Positions 44,770 to 55,045 of a DNA stretch of 64,000 bases are shown here, piece after piece. The stretch covers positions 14,198,001-14,262,000 of the forward strand of contig OZ020485.1 of the NCBI GenBank assembly GCA_963971405.1. The letters run 5' to 3'. The position numbers and the translations under genes were made by a program. The notes below the pieces were generated by a model. It saw nothing but the letters and a program-made list of their open reading frames with translations, searched no databases and was not told the origin of the DNA. Each line of letters opens with the position of its first letter. Positions within the stretch are counted from its first letter, which is position 1. This stretch comes from Psococerastis gibbosa. Taxonomy: Eukaryota; Arthropoda; Insecta; Psocodea; Psocidae.

Positions 44770-47520
44770 GTTCTCACGGACGATTCGCACGCCGGTGACT
44801 TGCTGAGCAATTTGTCATTGTAGCAGCGAATAACATCAGTATACTGGCAGGCGCGGCACCAGATGGCGGCAACGCCAACAGTGGGCCTTTGATAAAATAA
44901 AGAAAGTCACTGACAGTGTAGAAAACTTCTCAGATGAGATAACCTTCGCCATTAAAGTCTTTGAACTCTATGTTAACTACCAAGGGTAAAATAAAAACAG
45001 CTGAGACCAGAGGTGTCGTTTAATCAGCATTGTTAAAGAGAATCCGAATGCATACATCATATTTTAAGAAAGAGTAGAAAAACATCAAGATTATCTAGAA
45101 CTAAGCTTGCTTTTTTCAAATATCATTGAAGAGAAACTCACCCAAAGTGACTTTAAAGCCCCAACAAACGTGAGACTTTATATTTTAATTATAGTATAAA
45201 GTGTAAAACTAAAGTGTAGGCTGCATTTTTTTTTTTTTTTTTTTTTTTTGAGCTGGCACACTTCAATATAGATAAGGTATACAAGTTATTAAGACACAGC
45301 TTGCAATAGCACAAGAAAGGACAAAAGTGCTGAATATTTATAAGATAGATTCAAATCTCTTCTAATGAAAATCACTAATTTAGATTTCCCCACTTTAAAT
45401 TTAGTTCATTTCATAAAGAAGGCCATATATAGTGTCTAAAATAAATGACTCTTTTCGACCTATTCTAATCAACGATAAGACTTAATTATCCTATGAATAT
45501 TGTGCTACTATGCTAAAAGTAATTGCGGACTGCTGTTTATTAGATTTTTGCAGCAAATTTATAGAGAGTGAATTATAACGTGAATTCTCCTATGGCTACA
45601 TTTTGATCGCTTCTTCGCTTTGTAGAGCATTTTCTTTTTAGGAATGTTTATAATTTTTATAGACAAATCGCATTGGAATTCACTAAAGTCTATAAAAATT
45701 TCCCCCTTTTTCTAGACTTTAGAGACAGTACCTTGTGTGTGTTTTGACTGTAAGAATCTACCAACATTCCTATTGAATATGGCTTAAAAGTTAATTTCTT
45801 AAAACTATGGTGCATCTAAATATTAATACCGTATCCTAAGTTGGTCAACGTTTCTAAATAAGCAATAGAGAACTAGCCTAAGGTGTAGACACTAAACTCT
45901 ATGCGCATAAAGATATTTTGTTTTTCTATTAGCTAGCGAAAGAGTCACTGTTAATAGTGAAGGCGATAATATTTGATACATATGGATTATGTGATCCCAC
46001 TCATAGTCAATGCGTAGTTAGGCTATAACTTAATATTAAGAGTAAGCAAGTAGCGGGTGGTGTCGCAGCTGCACTGTGACAAAGTACTGACTCAGCATCC
46101 ATTTTCATCCCTCAGTGACATTTTTGTCTGAAACATAAATTTCGAGGTGTTAGAGGAAAAACGAATGAGTGGTTGTTTTCACATACAACTGTGGAATTTC
46201 AGCAAACTTTCATGTAGAATAGGCTGCTTGATAGTTGTGTCATTAAAATGTACATTTAATGTAGCTTCAAGGTTACCAATAATAATACAATATGGTTTTT
46301 GCAGGAAAAATTAATAAATCAATAAAGGTTTTTAACTGTGGATTACACGAGACAAAATGCCGGCACACATGGACGACATTGAAATAACTTCAAATTTCGT
46401 ACTGGGTGTTAGGGAATTAGTACTGGCGGTTACATTTTGCTGTCATGTGACCCGCTTTTTAACCATCAAACTTAAATTGATTGGTAAAAATATTTTTTCC
46501 CCTAAAACATAATAGTTTATTTAAAAAAAAACTTTTTTAGGGGGTATTAGATCTACTAATGCTTAAATATACCTATGCATTTCCGCATTTCAAATTCAAA
46601 TTTCGGGGTTGAACACCCCAGCACCCGCTGCATACGGCCTTTGAGTCCGGTACCAACTCATTTGGATAGTTGGAGTTGTACTGTATACTGTATTAAGGCC
46701 TACAGTAATTTAATTCCATCTGTTTCCTTTAGGTTTAACTCGGGGGCTGCTGCCGTGTACGATGCATATTGTTGGCCTCATCCGCCCCCACTTCTATCCC
46801 TATCCAATGCAGTTGGGCTAAGGATTACGACCTAAATCCCGCCAGATTACATTGGATCATTAATTAGAAAGCAATTAACCGTTACTGCTATCGGGTCGTA
46901 CTATTGCCCATGATTTCTTTATGAGCCGAGCTCAGCAATGCTTAATCCGTACGGGCGTTGATTCCATGATTTTATTATTCATTTTCGCTAGCTTGTCAGC
47001 CTGTCGCCATTTTAATCGCTCAACGGGATTATGAGACTGCTAAATGAGCGATAAAATTAGATGAGAAATTTTTTATAACTTGCTGTGGGGATTAGGGGTC
47101 GCTTGGCATTCTGGATAATTCGCACTGTTGGTTGAATACGTTGGTGAATAAATAAAATTAATTTCGAGCTAAATGCTGAGCTTTATCTAACCCACTTTTC
47201 GGATTTACTTTGATAGCGTGAGCCTTGGTGTATTTTTAAATTGCACGTTTATACGGGTGGTCTAAATTTCGGCGTAGTAGGCCCCTATTAAAAATTAAAA
47301 AGTTTCCAAGTTGACCTCAGTTAAGTTAATAAAAAGGGCTGTCGTGTATTATTTCGGCACCATTAGCGTTATTGTAATTGTATGTTAAGTCGTTTTTCTA
47401 TGCGAAGTCGGTGTACTGTACATATTGTGGTCCTGCATAATAACATATGACGTATACTACTATTTGAAGGTCTTTTTTATGGACGTTGGCCTATTTGTAG
47501 TGCCCAATCGCATCTTGCCT
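44770..47520. other. Intergenic stretch, nothing convincing
   Basis: AT-rich sequence between ZNF830 and the repeat-rich intron region. A 23-nt T run at about 45227-45249 could be the tail of a minus-strand retrocopy, but I recognise nothing upstream of it on that strand. No exon, RNA gene or family repeat was recognised. Confidence 0.4.
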
Positions 47521-47524
47521 TGCC

Positions 47525-47665
47525 AGCAACCCCATGGATATTTGAAAATTATTCCGCTCGAATTTTGACCGTTGGCTAACTGGTACACTTCCTCAGTGTA
47601 TGTCAATCCACTCTGGCAACAAGCGACTATGAACAAGCTAAGACATGCTTTGTTGCTTAAACGTT
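47525..47665 (+). repeat. Dispersed repeat D, copy 4
   Basis: GAATTTTGACCGTTGGCTAA, CTGGTACACTTCCTCAGTG, then GGCAACAAGCGACTATGAAC and AAGCTAAGACATGCTT match the order of words at 51530-51680. Confidence 0.55.
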
Positions 47666-47784
47666 GTAGCAGGATGAGCCCGACTTCATCATGTTCGTGT
47701 CCATAGTATACGGTAACACAGCATACTATAGTATGTAATTTTACAATTTATTTTATTGCTTTCCAATTTATACGTATTAGGAAA

Positions 47785-48060
47785 GCGTTGTGACGGTCGA
47801 AATTTTCGATTCCGAGATTTCAACGGATTTACACGTTTTAAGGTCCCAGGAACACAAAAAAGTGGTTTTTACGAAATGTCTGTCTGTCTGTCGTTCTGTC
47901 TGTCTGTCGTTCTGTCTGTCTGTGCGTCGATTTCCGGGCAAACTACTTGGTCGATTTTGATGAAATTCGGCATGTAGGTTCACAAAAATCATGCCTCGGA
48001 ACATTTTTTTTATTTGGGGCTAACTTAATTTGGGGGGGTTTTATTCTCAAAAAACTCCAA
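47785..48060 (+). repeat. Dispersed repeat G with TCTG microsatellite, copy 1
   Basis: GACGGTCGAAATTTTCGATT, then ACGGATTTACACGTTTTAAG, an array of TGTC/TCTG units (47878-47928), then GATTTTGATGAAATTCGGCA and TGTAGGTTC. The same order occurs at 59685-59995 and, reversed, at about 60890-61050. Class unknown. Confidence 0.75.
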
Positions 48061-48269
48061 AAAAACGTCTAAAAATTATTTCTCAAAAACGGCTTCAACG
48101 ATTTCTTTTAAATTCACATATATTGTAGTCGTTATTAATGTTAACGAAATGCGGGGGGTCGCTTGCCCCTTGATAGGTTGCTTCTGGGGGTAAAAATAAA
48201 AATAATTTTTCTGCGAAACCTTTCTATCTATGATTTCTACCTTCAGGTATGTTTTAGATGTTAAATTGA

Positions 48270-48455
48270 GTTGGTCTGACCTATCTAGAATTTACCTCAC
48301 CTCCAGTGACGTCAGGTGGAACCCCCCCCCCCCCCCCCCGAGATACTCGAAATTTAACCATAGGAAAATTATTTACCATGAAATTACTCATTTTCTCTAT
48401 CTACTACTTTTGATGAATTGGAAAGCATGTTCGAGTAAACTCGGACCGATTCTTT
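48270..48455 (-). repeat. Dispersed repeat H, reverse copy
   Basis: The inverse of 63667-63845. It contains CTCCAGTGACGTCAGGTGGA, a 19-nt C run, ATACTCGAAATTTAACCATA, TACCATGAAATTACTCATTT and GGAAAGCATGTTCGAGTAAA, each found inverted in the other copy. Confidence 0.8.
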
Positions 48456-48734
48456 ATTTAATTTTACAATTTAACAATGCACAAATTAAATATGGGATTT
48501 TAACATAGAAAATACCACGGCAAACATGCTAATAAATTGCGGGTTTCGAGGTAGCATAATTAGTAAACATATTTAAAGTACAATAGTTATTGCCAAATGT
48601 ACTGAATGTAGTCTGTTATGAGATAGAGGGGGGGGGGGCTTATAACTCACCTACTTATAAGGGGAAACATATAATATCCCATGAATATTAATCGCAGAGC
48701 TATCAACAATATAAGGACAAACAGAAGAAAATCG

Positions 48735-48862
48735 TCTGAGCATTAGGCGTAGATCGTTTTTCCATATCTTCTAATTTCGGTTATAACGAGGAGGTTACCT
48801 CTTCAACCAAAGTTAATTTAATGTCAGTGTTATATATACCATATAATACTGCAATGTAATGT
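48735..48862 (+). mobile_element. tRNA-derived SINE family B, 5'-truncated copy
   Basis: TTAGGCGTAGATCGTTTTTC, then TCTAATTTCGGTTATAACGA, GGAGGTTACCTCTTCAACCA and TGTCAGTGTTATATATACCA match the body at 51800-51930 with few changes. Confidence 0.7.
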
Positions 48863-49314
48863 GTTGAGCATTATGATATCTTATGATGCGGAGAAATTTC
48901 AGAACAGAAGAATTTTTTTTAAGAATTTTGATACATGATATATACCTGTAGGTACCTCTTTCTAACTCACATTGGGCACCATTGTTGAATTTAATTTGTA
49001 CAAAAACGATTGGTGTGGGAGTTCTGAGGAAGGAGTTCAATATATCATATATCAAAATATAGAGAAGCATTTCTTCTAATTTAACGGATATTTTGACGGC
49101 TCTACGATCCATATTTCCTGTATAAATGGACTTTGTACAAAAAGCTTAGTGGAGTAACTCCGATTTGATCCTAATAATAGTCGTAGGTTACTTGGAATAA
49201 ATACAATATATACAATATTTATATCTACACTTCTTAAATTTCTCAATGTATTTAGGAACCCCTTCTAATCAGCATTATTTTCTGTACTGTATTGTGATTG
49301 TCTACCATCAGGCC

Positions 49315-49433
49315 TTCTATGCCATTTAGTATTAACTTAACCTGGGATTAAAAATGTAAACAAGATAATTTTACACAAAATTGTTTTGTTTACATTTTTA
49401 ACACCCAGCTTAAGTTAATATTAAACGGCATAG
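49315..49433. mobile_element. Foldback family T, copy 2
   Basis: CTATGCCATTTAGTATTAAC, TTAACCTGGGATTAAAAATG and TAAACAAG, with the inverses CTTGTTTACATTTTTAAC-like, ACACCCAGCTTAAGTTAATA and TTAAACGGCATAG. The terminal ATGCCATTTAGTATTAA type end also begins the copy at 52050. Confidence 0.75.
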
Positions 49434-49614
49434 TAAGTCCGCTGCTATCAATTGTGCCAAAAGAAAAACTCACAGTTGCTCATTATATCCTACAGTTAAT
49501 ACCCTAATGTATTGTCTAGTTTTCTACTACAACAAAGCAATCTACAAAACTCAGCAGCGCCCAAATTAGCAGCAGCTAAAAAGCAGTTCGCTAATTAACA
49601 ATTATTATTACAGC

Positions 49615-49850
49615 CTTGTACAATAATTATTTAAATAAATGAATAATAAATTAATAATGACGAAGCCAACCTAGCGGAGTTTGGGCTATACAACCCTCTC
49701 TTACACTCAACTAGGAAGGCCTGGGACCATCTGGTTCACATGTCCTCCGTAGAATGGCCAGAAAATGTCGTAAGTGTGCGACTCGAACCAACGACCTTTC
49801 AGGTGTAAGTCAGAGTCCTTACTGTCCTGACATTTCTACTTAGACAAAAT
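49615..49850 (-). mobile_element. tRNA-derived SINE family A, copy 1
   Basis: On the minus strand: GTCAGGACAGTAAGGACTCT, then GGTCGTTGGTTCGAGTCGCA (a clear pol III B box GGTTCGAGTCG), a body with GTTGAGTGTAAGAGAGGGTT and CTCCGCTAGGTTGGCTTCGT, and an AT-rich tail TTATTAATTTATTATTCATT. It matches 53715-53965. Confidence 0.82.
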
Positions 49851-50014
49851 AATGATTGATGATGGGAGGAAACCATTAATGAATAGCCCTAGCAACCCAT
49901 TTGAAGAATCTGACCAAGTCTATGCATATCTCAAAACCTAACAAGAGACTTCATGAGTACCTGTATTTATGTAATAGACATTAATTTAAGCTTAAGGCTA
50001 CAGCGGGCCTACCG

Positions 50015-50175
50015 TACCGTTTAAAGAATAACTTATTCTGTGGTTAAAAATGTAAACAAAGCAACAATTTTATAATGGAAGGTGCTTAAATTAATAAAAA
50101 AATAATAAATAAAAATGGTTTTGTTTACATTTTGTAAACCCGGTAATAAGGTACCCTATTCAATACCGGCATTGT
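50015..50175. mobile_element. Foldback family T, copy 3
   Basis: GTACCGTTTAAAGAATAACT, GTGGTTAAAAATGTAAACAA, a central AT-rich loop, then TTTTGTTTACATTTTGTAAA, CCGGTAATAAGGTACC. The arms are imperfect. Confidence 0.6.
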
Positions 50176-50439
50176 GGGCCTTTCTGCAGCTGCTATAGAT
50201 CTTAAGTTGACGGACTACAGCGGTTCAACAGCTAAACATGGGTGCGCCTTTCTTTTGATACTAAATAGCTGTTACACTTAGTCCCATTTTACCTACATTC
50301 CTCACTATTAAGCACTACGTGTGATTTTTAAAATTTGAAACCGGTGAGTGTGAATGATGATGATGAAATAAAATTATTAACAACTTGTAGTTAACTGAAT
50401 GCCATAGCTAAAATCCCAACAAAAATGATCCGGATGAAA

Positions 50440-50502
50440 AACCAACATCAACAGCAGCAACAGCAATAACAACAGCAGCAACAGCAGTAACAACAACAAC
50501 TT
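50440..50502 (+). repeat. CAA/CAG trinucleotide microsatellite
   Basis: A run of CAACAGCAGCAACAGCAATA-type triplets, about 60 bp, interrupted by TAA triplets. Not in an exon that I can see. Confidence 0.85.
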
Positions 50503-50948
50503 CTCCCTCTCATTGGATTGCAGCCAAAGCTCCAACAAAACATTAGGGGGGGGGGGGGGTGTTAGAGACGAGCAGTGGCACCAACCTTACAGGCGTTTAC
50601 GCGCCTTTTCCCTCAATGAGCACGCTCTCGAGGACGGTGTGATTCTTTGAGGGTGACCTCTCGCGGCCACCCGAGTAATTACTCCCGCGGCTATTACTTC
50701 GCGAGTTTTTAGATCCTGTGGATAAACAGTTGTATTTTCTTAGTGGGTACGTACCCTGAGGTAGCCTAAATTTTTTAATTCAACAAAAAAATTACGTGAT
50801 AGTTTAGTACATAATGTACGCTTTTTTTCGACATAGTCGCCATTCCTCTGGTGGTGTAGTGGGGTATCAATTTATATCATTTTTATTGAAACGTAGGTAT
50901 AGTGGAGCATCTCTCTGCTTCGTCTACTACTACTACTACTACACATTT

Positions 50949-51141
50949 CAAGGCCGTAGCCATGATTTCTTTCGAGGGGGGGGGGGGTTCAGAAATTTCA
51001 TTGGATATTACATAGTAGTTTTTAATTTTCCTCTCAAAATCCGATTCTATCTAGTGTGAAGCCATTTCATTTCGGGGGGGGGGGGGGAAGTTTGAACCCC
51101 ATAACCCCCCCCCCCCCCCCGCCCCTTTGGCTACGGCCTTG
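50949..51141. mobile_element. hAT-like G-run MITE in membrane-protein gene flank
   Basis: Ends CAAGGCCGTAGCCA and TGGCTACGGCCTTG. Three long G/C tracts; interior ATTCTATCTAGTGTGAAG is almost the word in 39649-39829. The abutting flanks CTACTACACATTT and CTACTACATATTT form a 13-bp direct repeat with one mismatch, longer than a hAT duplication, perhaps mixed with the local CTA microsatellite. It lies just downstream of the exon at 51248-51423 (minus strand). Confidence 0.8.
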
Positions 51142-51247
51142 CTACTACATATTTATGGCTTTATGATCGATAGTTCATGAGACTTTTGATTTTTTACAAA
51201 AGACATCGAGTTGGGTTCCCGATCGTCTCTCAATATCCTTGGCTCAC

Positions 51248-51423
51248 CTTGGCTTATGATCGGCGACTGCGGGCGTAGCGACGTGACGCTGGGCGCACGG
51301 CTAGGTCCCCGGATGCTGCCCTTGCTGCCCCGCCTCTGCCCCTCCTTGTGCTGCAGCAGGGACGCGTTCATCAGCCGCGGGTTGGGGGTGTTGAAGATGG
51401 TGCGGTTCTCACGCCAACGGGCT
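51248..51423 (-). CDS. Membrane-protein gene, cytoplasmic exon (partial gene)
   Basis: 176 bp with acceptor TTTATTGCAG| and donor |GTGAGCC on the minus strand. The frame reads ARWRENRTIFNTPNPRLMNA, SLLQHKEGQRRGSKGSIRG, PSRAPSVTSLRPQSPIISQ. It is highly basic and Ser/Pro-rich with no hydrophobic run. The single base it must supply to the upstream exon (AG|A, Arg) fits the transmembrane exon at 63396-63510 exactly, and its G+C content is far above the flanks. It ends in phase 1; I could not find the next exon. Family not recognised. Confidence 0.75.
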
Positions 51424-51529
51424 CTGCAATAAATAAAACAAATAGTGGCGTTATTGTCATGATTTTGAAATGCTTTTTGTGAACGTAGGCATATTTGCTA
51501 CGGCCCGCCGAACCTTACCATATACCGAC

Positions 51530-51680
51530 GCTCCAACTGATTTTTCGGACATTCAAGGTATTGTTTTCGCATGAATTTTGGCCGTTGGAAAATTGGTACA
51601 TGTCCTTGTGTCAACCCGCACCGGCCACAAGTGATAATGGACAAGCTGAGACAAGCTTACCATTGATAGATAATTTACGT
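51530..51680 (+). repeat. Dispersed repeat D, copy 5
   Basis: CTGATTTTTCGGACATTCAA, GGTATTGTTTTCGCATGAAT, TTTGGCCGTTGGAAAATTGG, TGTCAACCCGCACCGGCCAC and ACAAGCTGAGACAAGCTTAC. The most complete copy of the family. Confidence 0.6.
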
Positions 51681-51699
51681 ATTCTGCTGTCATTTCAAT

Positions 51700-51930
51700 C
51701 TATATGACCGAAATTAGAGGATATGGAAAAAACTGGGCTTGGCGGGATTCGAACCCACGATCTACGCCTAACCGGGGCGTCGTCTTAACCGCTGGGTTCG
51801 AATCCCGCCAAGCCCAGTTTTTTTTTCTATATCCTCTAATTTCGGTTATAACGAGGAGGTTACCTCTTCAACCAAAGTTAATTTTATGTCAGTGTTATAT
51901 ACACCATATAATACTACAATGTAAACAATC
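51700..51930. mobile_element. tRNA-derived SINE family B, palindromic copy
   Basis: The left half (reverse) reads CCGAAATTAGAGGATATGG, CTGGGCTTGGCGGGATTCGA, ACCCACGATCTACGCC. The right half (forward) reads TAACCGCTGGGTTCGAATCC, CGCCAAGCCCAG, a T run, TATATCCTCTAATTTCGGTT and the body GAGGAGGTTACCTCTTCAAC. Each half has a perfect tRNA T-arm (GGGTTCGAATCCC or inverse), so the element is a head-to-head dimer. The body matches 48735-48862. Confidence 0.78.
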
Positions 51931-52049
51931 TATATGATATTGCCCGTGTTGTATGCATATGGAAAATAGGGGGGAATATGTTTTTTTCTTATACTAAATG
52001 AAATATTACAAGAAGATCCAGCCTGGCACCAAAGGGCCCAATCCTACCT

Positions 52050-52197
52050 GCGGGCTTACTATGCAGTTTAGTATTAATCTATTCCTGGGGTTAAAAATGT
52101 AAAACAATGCAATTTTGAAGAGCACTTTCCGTTGTAAAATTACAATTTTAAATTTTTGACCTTCGCTTAAGACTAAAAATAATCGACATGGTGGCCC
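52050..52197. mobile_element. Foldback family T, copy 4
   Basis: CTATGCAGTTTAGTATTAAT, CCTGGGGTTAAAAATGTAAA and the drifted inverse ATTTTTGACCTTCGCTTAAG, ACTAAAAATAATCGACATGG. Older than copy 2. Confidence 0.6.
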
Positions 52198-53714
52198 ACT
52201 GTCCCCAAAGATATCAGTCACAACTTTTTGCCACTTCAATGCATGTGCTGCGGAGCCCATCTTACCCGCCTGGTTCGGTCGTGCCAGAAATAACACTTTG
52301 GTGAAGCCTGCGTAGGAGGCGATACCAGTGACTAGAGCGGAAAAAATAAATAGAACAGTATCACTGGTGCTCATTCAACTATTGTTGTAACCAATAAGTT
52401 AAGAATAGGGTTTTGGAATCTTTTCGATTTCAAGAGACTGCCGGGGGGTGGAGCAAATTTATCTGCAGTATAGGAAGGTAAAGGCCCCCCGCTGAGACAT
52501 TAGATTTATTGCACCGTGCTGATTGTGCCCCCTTGACATGCAACTTCTCCCATCGCTTCTCCAAATTTCTTGCTATAGATGTATTCAGCAAATATACGGC
52601 AGAAAAATTTAAAGAAAAAAATCGGCTCCAGTTACCCATCACCCATGGTAATTTTTTCATCCCTGTAGTATTTGAAAAAGTTCACAGGAAACAGTGTTGA
52701 CAGTAGAGCAATCAATGTAAAACCATAAATTAGGAAGAATTTTACCCAACCGTTTTGCCGCAAATATGGAAATAATGAAAATACAGTACTGTAATTTAAA
52801 ATTAATTAAAAAGGCGCCTACTGAATTGGTAAATTTACTAACAATTTTCGGGAGTTACCTTTCTTCCATGTCTCTCATATAAGTAAAACTCTTATTAAAG
52901 CGCATGGAGGTAGGCGGTGAGCTATAAGTGATGTAAGTCAGTCCTTTGTCCTTACAGGTTAAGTTGTATTTTTGATTTTTTTTGGTCACATGGAAAAGAA
53001 GGGCATAGCAGGATATAAGTTAACTGCACTTTCAGTCCCATGTTTGCTATTTAGTTATTTTTTGTATAGGTGTAATGGCATGTACATGTACAAATATTAA
53101 ATATTAGATAATAATATAATAAATCGTCGCTGATACTGCAAAATGTCGTTGGCTGTGTCCAAAAATGCGATTTACAGGTTAACACACCATGGTGACCAAA
53201 ATAAATGAATACACCTTGTAGCAAACGGTCGCTTGTCAACAGACAATAGGAAGGTAGCAATAAATAAATAAAAATAATAAATAAATAGTAAGTAAGACAG
53301 TTTTTATTTTTTGCTCCTGAAAAGTAATCTTTTTTCACTTGCGACGAAATGCAAAACCCATTCGAATTAAATACCGGTAATAATAAATAAAAATCCACGA
53401 AAAAATCCTCCTGAAAGGTAGCAAAGTTAATTTGTTGGTTGCTTGATATAAAAACACCGTGCACTTCAGAGTTCGGTTAATATATAAAAGTGATTTTCAT
53501 TCTGGTAGAGATAAGGGGAGTGAAAAGATAGAAAGTTTCCTTATTATAGTTTCACATTATAGCCCACCTGCTCCCCGCCAGCCCCACATCCATGTTTCTT
53601 TAGACAAACTTTTTGAAATAACTGGATATTCAAATATTGGGAAAAATCGTACGTGATTTATGGTTCATTGCAGGCATAACACAAACGGAAAAGAATAACT
53701 TGTGTAATTATTTC

Positions 53715-53965
53715 AGGACTTGTAGATAGAATAGTGGTACAGACTCCAACTTTCAACGGAAAGTTCGTTGGTTCGAGTGCCACACTCACTATAATTTATG
53801 TCCATGCTTCGGAGGGCATGTAAAGCAGGCGGTCCCTAGTTCCTAGTTGAGTGTAAGAGAGGGCTTTATAGCCCTAGAGAGAGCTTTGTTGCCCTAACTC
53901 TGCTAGGTTGGCTTAGTAATAGAAAAAAATTCTATATTTATGATTTATTTATTTAAACAATTTAA
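53715..53965 (+). mobile_element. tRNA-derived SINE family A, copy 2
   Basis: GATAGAATAGTGGTACAGAC (A-box region), TCGTTGGTTCGAGTGCCACA (B box GGTTCGAGTGC), GCTTCGGAGGGCATGTAAAG, GTTGAGTGTAAGAGAGGGCT, CTCTGCTAGGTTGGCTTAGT, then an AT-rich tail. Same order as 49615-49850 reversed. A further piece (GCTTCGGAGGGCATGTAGAA) lies at 55003-55022. Confidence 0.82.
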
Positions 53966-54929
53966 ATGTTAAAAATGAAGTATTAAAATATAATATAAAT
54001 TAATAATATTAAAACTAGCCCGCTACAAAGCAGGCAACATTCAATAGTTTTGTCATGTTAGGCCCAAAAACGTCCAGACATACGTCTTGCATATGCAGCA
54101 GTGTACAGCAATAATTAATCTTTGTTGGCGAACCATGTGCTGTGAATAATAAAAAAAAGATAAATAGCCCAAAGTTACAAGATATCCATAAACGGGACAA
54201 AGTTACACCCCATTAGACAGTGGTAGAAAGTTAGTGTGTAAGCTCTCGCCGCAGTTATCTATAGGGGTGTCAAACTAATAACTCGGAACACTTAATTGAC
54301 GGCATCGACCACCGGTGGGGGGGGGGGGGTTGTAGGGGGAGGCAAGGTACGTCTCCATTACATCCTATCGGGGATGTCTTCCGCGTTAGCAAGATTATGC
54401 AAAGATAACAAACGGGTTTCCTGGGGGGGGGGGGGAAATTTAAAATTTTGTTTTTCTCTCTTGACTTCTCTTTATCTTGCTGCAGAACGTAATTAAAACA
54501 TCACCTCCACGTTTTCACCTTATTCGCATTTTGAGTCTGTACCTGGCTGAGATTTTTTTTAGCTTTTTAGCTTTTTCATGGGTAATGTTATTTTATTTTT
54601 TATCGGATGTAGGTCCATGTATTTGAACAAGTATATCCTCTTGAGAAGAACTATTTTATCTGTTTTTTGTTTGTTTTTTTTTGTTTTTTTTTCATTGTAA
54701 TGAAGGATAAGCTGTACGATATGTGCTATAGGTACTAAGAGAGGGGATTCACCTATGTGATTCAGCATGCTAAATGTTTAAAAATTTTAAACTCGGAAAT
54801 GTAAACATCGTGATACCTAGGTAGATAGTCTTGCTAGGCCTATAATTTAAAATTGACTACTTATTTCTCATAAAATATAAATAAATATAAGAAAATAATA
54901 ATAAGTAATTAATAGCTAACCATACAATT

Positions 54930-55045
54930 GGAAAGGCTTTCACGGCCGGAGTTACGTGACGAAGCAGTAGAATCCGGGATGATTGCTATATTTTCTAGCC
55001 ATGCTTCGGAGGGCATGTAGAACAGGCGGGCCCGGGAGATTTACT
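54930..55045 (+). repeat. Dispersed repeat P joined to a SINE A piece
   Basis: GAAAGGCTTTCACGGCCGGA, then AAGCAGTAGAATCCGGGATG matches the reverse of 61125-61215; AAGGCTTTCACGG also occurs near 31415. Directly after it lies the family A fragment with GCTTCGGAGGGCATGTAGAA. Confidence 0.6.

Noticed and set aside
44905-44950. GACAGTGTAGAAAACTTCTC as a solo copy of the Gypsy LTR start (31927)
   Set aside because: Similarity covers only about 20 bases and then disappears; too short to call.
51153-51247. Continuation of the minus-strand exon to a stop at 51153
   Set aside because: The strong GTGAGCC donor at 51247 and the sharp drop in coding character beyond it favour an exon end; the read-through is probably intron.
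52006-52374. A minus-strand 122-codon ORF beginning MSTSDTVLFIFSALVTG as a small membrane protein
   Set aside because: It overlaps a foldback element (52050-52197), and part of it (around 52205-52268) recurs in a dynein intron at 12240-12300, so it is repeat sequence.
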